Shown here: piece by piece, positions 30,215 to 35,338 of the stretch | How the letters are laid out: every line of letters starts with the position of its first letter | Numbering within the stretch: position 1 is the first letter of the stretch | NCBI GenBank assembly: GCA_009731375.1 | Contig: BJOX01000214.1 | Span: forward strand, 27,667-63,004 | Direction: 5' to 3' | Origin: Paulinella micropora | Lineage: Eukaryota; Cercozoa; Imbricatea; Euglyphida | DNA length: 35,338 bases | The notes under the pieces: generated by a model | Seen by the model: only the letters and a program-made list of their open reading frames with translations | Told to the model about the DNA's origin: nothing | Database searches by the model: none | Position numbers and translations under genes: made by a program

Positions 30215-30964
30215 CTTCTTCTTCTTCTTCTTCTTCTTCTTCTTCTGCTTCTGCTTCTTCTTCTGCTTCTTCTTCTGCTTCTTCTGCTTCCTCTGCTGAG
30301 TGAGAAGGAGAGGATAAAGAGAGAGAGAGAGAGAGAGAGAAGAAGAGAGAGAGAGAAGAAGCGAGAGAGAAGAAAGAGAGAAGAAAGAGAAAGAGAGAAG
30401 AGAGAGGCGAAAGAGAGAGGAGAAAGAGAGAGAGAGGAGAGAGGAAAGAGAGGAGAGAGGAAAGAGAAGAGAGAGAGGAGAGGAGAAGAGAGAGAGAGAG
30501 AGAGGCGGAGGAGGAAGCAGAGAGAGAGAGGCGGAGGAGGCGGAGGAGGAGAGAGAGAGAGAGAGAGGCGGAGGAGGAGGAGGACGAAGAAGAAGTAGAA
30601 GAAAGAAGAAGAAGAAAGAAGAAAGAAGAAAAAGAAGAAAGAGAAGAAAGAGAAGAGACAGAAGGGACAGAAGGGGCAGCAGAGGCAGCAGAGACAGCAG
30701 GGACAGCAGGGGAGGGGAGGAAGAGGAGGGAGAAGGGGGAGAGGAGGGAGGAGGAAGAAGAGGGAGAGGAGGGAGGAGGAAGAAGAGGGAGAGGACGGGG
30801 AGGAAGGAGCGAGGAGGGAGGGAGGAGCGAGGAGGGAGGAGGACGAGGACGAGGACGAGGAAGAGGACGAGGACGAGGAAGAGGACGAGGACGAGGACGA
30901 GGAGGACGAGGAGGTGGAGGAGGAAGGGGAACAAGAGGAGGAGGACGAGGAAAAAGAACTCTCT

Positions 30965-30967
<3 letters not shown>
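29866..30967. repeat. Very long polypyrimidine/polypurine tract with internal duplication
   Basis: A (CTT/CTG)n block (29870-30020) is followed by (GA/GGA)n, then the same pair again (30187-30300 and on), including the identical ending 'cttctgcttcctctgctgag'. From about 30300 to 30960 the + strand is almost only purine. Frames hundreds of codons long (poly-Ser/Leu, poly-Arg/Glu) are artefacts. Confidence 0.95.
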
Positions 30968-31052
<85 letters not shown>

Positions 31053-31179
31053 NNNNNNNNNNNNNNNNNNNNNNNNNNNNNNNNNNNNNNNNNNNNNNNN
31101 NNNNNNNNNNNNNNNNNNNNNNNNNNNNNNNNNNNNNNNNNNNNNNNNNNNNNNNAAAAAAAAAGAAAAGTGGCGGGGT

Positions 31180-31219
<40 letters not shown>

Positions 31220-31258
31220 CTTTCTTTCTTGCTTGCTCTCTCTCTCTCTTTCTTTCTT

Positions 31259-31297
<39 letters not shown>

Positions 31298-31450
31298 ATA
31301 TATATATATATTCTCTCTCTCTCTCTCTTTATTATTAAAACTCTCTTTCTCTCTTTCTTTCTCTCTCTCTCTCTCCTCTCTCTCTCCTCTTCTCTCTCTC
31401 TCTCTCTCTCGCTCTCGCTCTCTCTCTCTCTCTCTCTCGCTCTCGCTCTC

Positions 31451-31497
<47 letters not shown>
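30968..31497. repeat. Poly-T, 103-base gap, poly-T and (CT)n
   Basis: A T run of about 80 bases meets N 31053-31155, then A9, a second T run of about 40 bases and a long (CT)n block. Strand composition flips from purine-rich to pyrimidine-rich across the gap. Confidence 0.97.
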
Positions 31498-31500
<3 letters not shown>

Positions 31501-31514
31501 GTTGTGGGATGCAG

Positions 31515-32173
31515 ACGAGCTAACATCCTGGGATAGCGATGTCACAATACCCGGCGACACTGTTGGAGAGGATCGGCTGCTGGATATAATTCATAAGACC
31601 AAGCGAGGTCGAGCACGACTGGACGTTGAAACTTTAGTTTCAGAGACACCTACTGCTTCTCCTTCAGACGAGGTAGGAGATGGATTACTGCGCTCCTTGG
31701 TTGAGCTGCGCCTTGGCTGTCAGCAGCCTGAGTCGAAAGCGTCAGAGCCATCTTCGCTTCCTTCCACTTCCTCCTCCTGCTCGCCGTCTTGCCCTCCATC
31801 GTGTCCGTCATGTTCTTCTAAACCGGTTGCTTCACCACTCGAAGCTTCTCTTCCACCTTCAGTGCCTTTTCTCAGCAGGGACACACCGACGATGGTCGCG
31901 CTGGCACTGGCAGCCATTGAGGTAGATATTCCAGTCCCTGCAGAAACATTTTTGCCAGAAGCGTCCGATGATCCTGCTGGAAGCGGTAATCACTCCAAAG
32001 AATCCTCTCTCATCGATTCATCTGAGACGTCATCCATGTCAAGTTCACCTGCAAATTCGCAGGATGGTGGGCAAACGGGGATTCAGCCATATCTAGATCT
32101 ACACAAAGAAGAATGGCCAGACACGCAAATGGAACAGGTTCCTGCAACGCACTTGCAGTGTAGCCAGAGATGA
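31515..32173 (+). CDS. Serine/proline-rich terminal exon of a host gene
   Basis: After the acceptor 'gggatgcag' (31514) an open frame of about 219 codons runs to TGA at 32171. It starts acidic ('ELTSWDSDVTIPGDTVGEDR'), has a basic 'HKTKRGRARLD' patch, then a low-complexity Ser/Pro/Cys region ('SSCSPSCPPSCPSCSS') and Ser-rich clusters near the end. This looks like a disordered, phospho-regulated tail. No domain recognised. Possibly the 3' end of host gene 2, by strand and order only. A usual polyadenylation hexamer was not pinned down downstream. Confidence 0.55.
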
Positions 32174-33627
32174 TCTGTCCTCTTGCTGCTTTCAACAAAT
32201 TCTATCTGACTTAAGCTTAATACGAATTATCAACCTGTGTTTAATTAAGCCGGTCGCTTTACTTATACATTATATATGTAATTTTTATATATGTTTTTCT
32301 TCTATTAATTTTAATGTGTATGTAAACTTCCTGAGCTTACGTAACGGCTTAATAGCCTCAGTGAAAGAGACCAGTTGATGCTGATGTCGGCGGAGAGATG
32401 CAAGCAGCTTAAACTCGAGCAGCGGGCCAGCCCCGAGCTTTCAGTTGGATAAACGTGTAAGTCTTAACTAGCCTCCTGAGAGAGATTACTAACAGGCATT
32501 CAAATGAATACAAACACGGCTGTCATTTGATCTCAAAATACTTCCGAGAACAGTGTAGGTACCAAAAGACGCTGGGATCGTCACTTCCTGTTGGAACTAA
32601 TAATTCATTAATAGTTATGGACCGGCCGTATCGGAGTAACGGTGTCGTTAGAGCTATTACTTATGATCCGGCAGGTCAAGTTACGTGGCGCGTCTGTTGG
32701 CGCCTTTTCTCATTAAAGTTGTCATCGTATGTTGAGAGTGCAGTTGCCATCATAGATTGCTTTATTAATAACAGTAGTCTAGCAGGTTATCGAGCCTTGA
32801 TTAGCGAACTCTGCGCCAACAGCTTTAATCAATTGCACTTAGTCTGAAACGAGAGGCATTAGGCCTTCAACAGAAAAGTGCGAGGATCGACGTGCTGCAG
32901 GCAGTCGACATCATTTCGTGGGTAGGCAGAAGGCACCCACTTCAAACGTGTCTATCGGCTAGACAGCATAGCATAGACACACCAACTCATTTCATCCCTA
33001 ATAACTATTGTGGACATCCCCCGAATTATCCGGTCACGGTAAAAAACTTATTTATAGATTTCGTCTGGCCGGACACGTCTGAAATGCCAATTTGATCCTT
33101 GTCTTTTGTCTGCTTTTTGTCTTTGCGTCACTGAGCTAATATAACGAGACGTCATTCTTTTTTTGAGGACTGTGTTCTTTTTTTTTTGGTTATATTACCG
33201 ACTTACTCTTCCATTGAGCTATCGTTGGGGATAGTACATTTGGAGTCCATAGCTAAAGGCTGATTTCTTTTCTGATCTGTCGTACAGACATCAGATAAGC
33301 ACAAATGTATTTTTCGCTGATCTGTCGCACAGACATCAGACGAAAACAAACACTCCTACTCATCCTCAAACAAAAAAACTTACAAACAAGCGATCAATTT
33401 GTCACAAGCTGGCATAACCTTTAGCACTTGTGCACATTTGGCCGCTTCTGTGTGCTCTTCTACAAGACACCAGAACACACCTACTCCACTCCCTCTTGCT
33501 GCTTGCATAAACAAGTAGGACAAGTGCGACTCGAAACAAACATCAGACAAACACACAGACAGAGGAAAAACGAGCAAAGCACTCCCACTCTCTGTTCTGA
33601 ACCATTTTCCTTGCATTTTCTCTGCAG
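32174..33627. other. Intergenic region; two copies of a short dyad near 33.3 kb
   Basis: No gene recognised. At 33274-33297 and 33314-33338 the sequence 'ctgatctgtcgtacagacat' (second copy with one change) repeats and is itself an imperfect palindrome. T-rich runs lie near 33150-33190. An open frame at about 32527-32844 lacks a good start and any familiar motif. Confidence 0.5.
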
Positions 33628-33759
33628 AAACCAGAGGAGATTACACTGGCATCTCTCACACAAGAGCAAGACAAATATCGAAGCACTGTCCGACGACAGA
33701 CTGACTTCTACAAAACAGCTCTTTTGACCAAACTATCGTTATCTCTGTGTAGGGCCTGA
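33628..33759 (+). CDS. Short coding-like segment upstream of the long ORF
   Basis: After 'ctctgcag' an open frame of 43 codons reads 'KPEEITLASLTQEQDKYRST' and goes on Lys/Arg/Thr-rich to TGA at 33757. It is in the same frame as the long ORF at 33871-35338, separated by three stops. It may be a separate exon or a decayed N-terminal part of that ORF. Not recognised. Confidence 0.35.
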   Translation, partial: KPEEITLASLTQEQDKYRSTVRRQTDFYKTALLTKLSLSLCRA

Positions 33760-33870
33760 CGCCCCATAACTATTTCAACAGAGAAAGGAAGAAGGAGAAG
33801 AAGGTTGCATAGAGTGATAAGAATAACAGAGGAAAAAAAGAAGAAAAAAAAAAAGACGTGACTCTCATAA

Positions 33871-35338
33871 CATAAGACGGAAGACGAGAATGAGCAGGCT
33901 GGTGTGACACCAACTGATTATGGTCCTAGTGAGGGAGGAGAGGAGCAGGAGACTCAGTACTCAGAAGAGAGGGGGGATAGAGATGGAGAGGAGAGAGAGG
34001 AGTATACGTATACAGCCGATGTAGAGTCGACAGGGGGGGGTAATGCACAAGAAGCGAGTGCAGGTCAGACTGGAGGATCTCCATTGACAGAGGCAGAGAG
34101 AGAGATGGAGGATGTTGGCCAGAATATCCCAAATACATGGGAACAGTTGGCTACATATGATGATGAAGAGTCCTTCTTCCTTAACTACCCAACCTATTAT
34201 AAAACACACATCTACATTCCTTACGAGAAAAGGAATAGACCAGGACAAGGTCAAAGCAACCTCCTGATCGAAATTCCCGGCCTTGCGAAGCCTCTCTTCA
34301 ACAAAGTGAGGTTTGAGCACGAAAGAGTGCCATTGCAGGATATCAAGTATGGCGACACTCTTACACTGTGCGACATATACGACATATCTGCAACACTCTA
34401 CGCTGCTGAGCTCGTTGCGGAATTTTATGAACGCACAAACATACAGTGGAAAAATAAACGCACAACTGCAGCATGGCTGTCTGTCTGTGGTGTCCCCACT
34501 GATATTAAGAATCTAGAAAGAAAGTTCGAAGGTAGAAACCAAAGTGGCATTGAGTTTGCCCTTGAGGCTTTTGTAACTGCCTTCACACGGGCTTACAACG
34601 AAATGTACAAAGCACTGAAAGACAACACAAGGCAACATCCTGTTTACGAGGAGGTTGACCAGTCTTGTCAGGTGCTTGAACGCCTCACACAACTCCATAA
34701 GGGCCTCTTTGAGGGGAAGGAGCAAAAACCAACATGGAAACAATGGGCCCACACGAAGAATCACACTCTCATTAAAGGCCCTCTCACAACAATCCCAAAT
34801 AATAACAGAGCTGATAAGTCTTCCATGAGAGAAAAGGCACACTTCCTCTCTAGTGCCACAGGGCTTGCACAGTTCGTGACTCATCTAGCACGACAGGTGA
34901 AAGAAGAAGAGACGAGACAGAAAGAGGAGAAGGAGCAGAAGGAGAAGATAGCTGTGGCAATGGCAGTAGCACGGGTGGCTCCACAGCCAACGGCTCCACC
35001 TACCACATCTAACCCAGCTCCCAAGAAAGCATGAGGAGGACCCTCAGGAGGAGGACCCCAAGGGGGAGGGACAGTAATTAACTTGACTGACTCCCAGAAG
35101 AAAAAGCAGGCGATGCAGGCAGCCCTGGCTAAAATCAAAATTGGGGGAGGGGGCCTTAAGCTCTATGCTATCACTGCCAATGAGGCTGACACAGAGAAGA
35201 CCCTCATGACTAACCTCAATGAGATGGACAGATGCTTCCAGCAAAACCAGTGTGAGGTGGAGCAGGAGTATGAAGTCCTAGAACATCTCTGTGATCGATC
35301 CCTCCTTGGAGCTGGTTTTGATCGTATAACTTACGAGA
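33871..35338 (+). CDS. Long unrecognised ORF, possibly Gag-like, runs off the window
   Basis: The frame is open from just after TAA 33868 to the window end, apart from one TGA at 35032. No in-frame ATG lies before the well-formed part, so it may start by splicing or at a lost start. The first 80 residues are acidic and Gly/Glu/Thr-rich. A compact globular part follows ('NTWEQLATYDDEESFFLNYP', 'TLTLCDIYDISATLYAAELV', 'GIEFALEAFVTAFTRAYNEM'), then a Lys/Glu coiled-coil-like stretch ('QVKEEETRQKEEKEQKEK') and an Ala/Pro tail. After the TGA a Gly/Pro hinge leads to another helical segment ('LKLYAITANEADTEK'). Acidic tail, helical core, charged tail and lack of introns suggest a retroelement or viral nucleocapsid-type protein, but I match no family. 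Confidence 0.45.

Noticed and set aside
29756-31560. Frames of 190-570 codons, mainly Ser/Leu, Arg/Glu or Lys
   Set aside because: They are produced by CTT/GA trinucleotide and dinucleotide repeats, poly-T and a gap; there is no non-repetitive protein core.
32527-32847. 106-codon frame in the intergenic region
   Set aside because: It has no ATG near its start, no motif, and lies in sequence without splice context.

Overview
The window is nuclear DNA of a eukaryote. It has many short exons with GT-AG introns and unbroken codon phase, tRNA-derived SINEs, long microsatellites (CTAT, GATA, GA, CTT, AAT), a non-autonomous DNA transposon family with terminal inverted repeats, and scaffold gaps, five of which have the fixed length of 10 N. 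I cannot name the host; a protist or alga fits the passenger described next, but that is inference.

The most notable content is an AT-rich, gene-dense block from about 10.77 to 21.19 kb, read here as a decayed endogenous polinton-like DNA virus (PLV). On the + strand lie an adenain-type cysteine protease, a penton-like minor capsid protein, a double-jelly-roll major capsid protein (MCP) and a large fibre-like structural protein. On the - strand lie two small genes carrying the same FGKY...DKPYLE motif (like the C-terminal segment of exonuclease X), a protein-primed family B DNA polymerase with all exonuclease and polymerase motifs, and a GIY-YIG endonuclease. The two gene sets converge near 15.3 kb. 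PolB carries at least seven frame changes and five in-frame stops, and the nuclease, MCP and fibre genes are also damaged, so this looks like a fossil. No packaging ATPase, integrase or helicase was found. The right virus/host junction lies in gap-free sequence; the left one passes through a gapped (GA)n tract.

Two features inside the virus deserve attention. Two copies of a GC-rich, hairpin-forming insert of about 70-80 bp sit in PolB in opposite orientations. A stem-loop of about 58 nt is duplicated almost exactly in front of the penton and fibre genes.

Host layout: 1-5.2 kb is a SINE fragment, microsatellites, a duplicated 451-bp unit and a few possible exons. At 5.2-8.49 kb is a + strand gene with a PH-like region and a C-terminal FHA domain. 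After the virus, 22.0-22.8 kb holds six consecutive phase-compatible exons of an unrecognised + strand gene. At 23.2-28.8 kb are satellite-bearing transposons and a perfect 300-bp SINE tandem array, followed by two more SINEs to 29.5 kb. At 29.7-32.2 kb are an exon, a very long purine/pyrimidine tract and a serine/proline-rich terminal exon. At 33.87-35.34 kb is a long unrecognised ORF with an acidic N-terminus and a lysine/glutamate-rich C-terminal region, perhaps a retroelement Gag.
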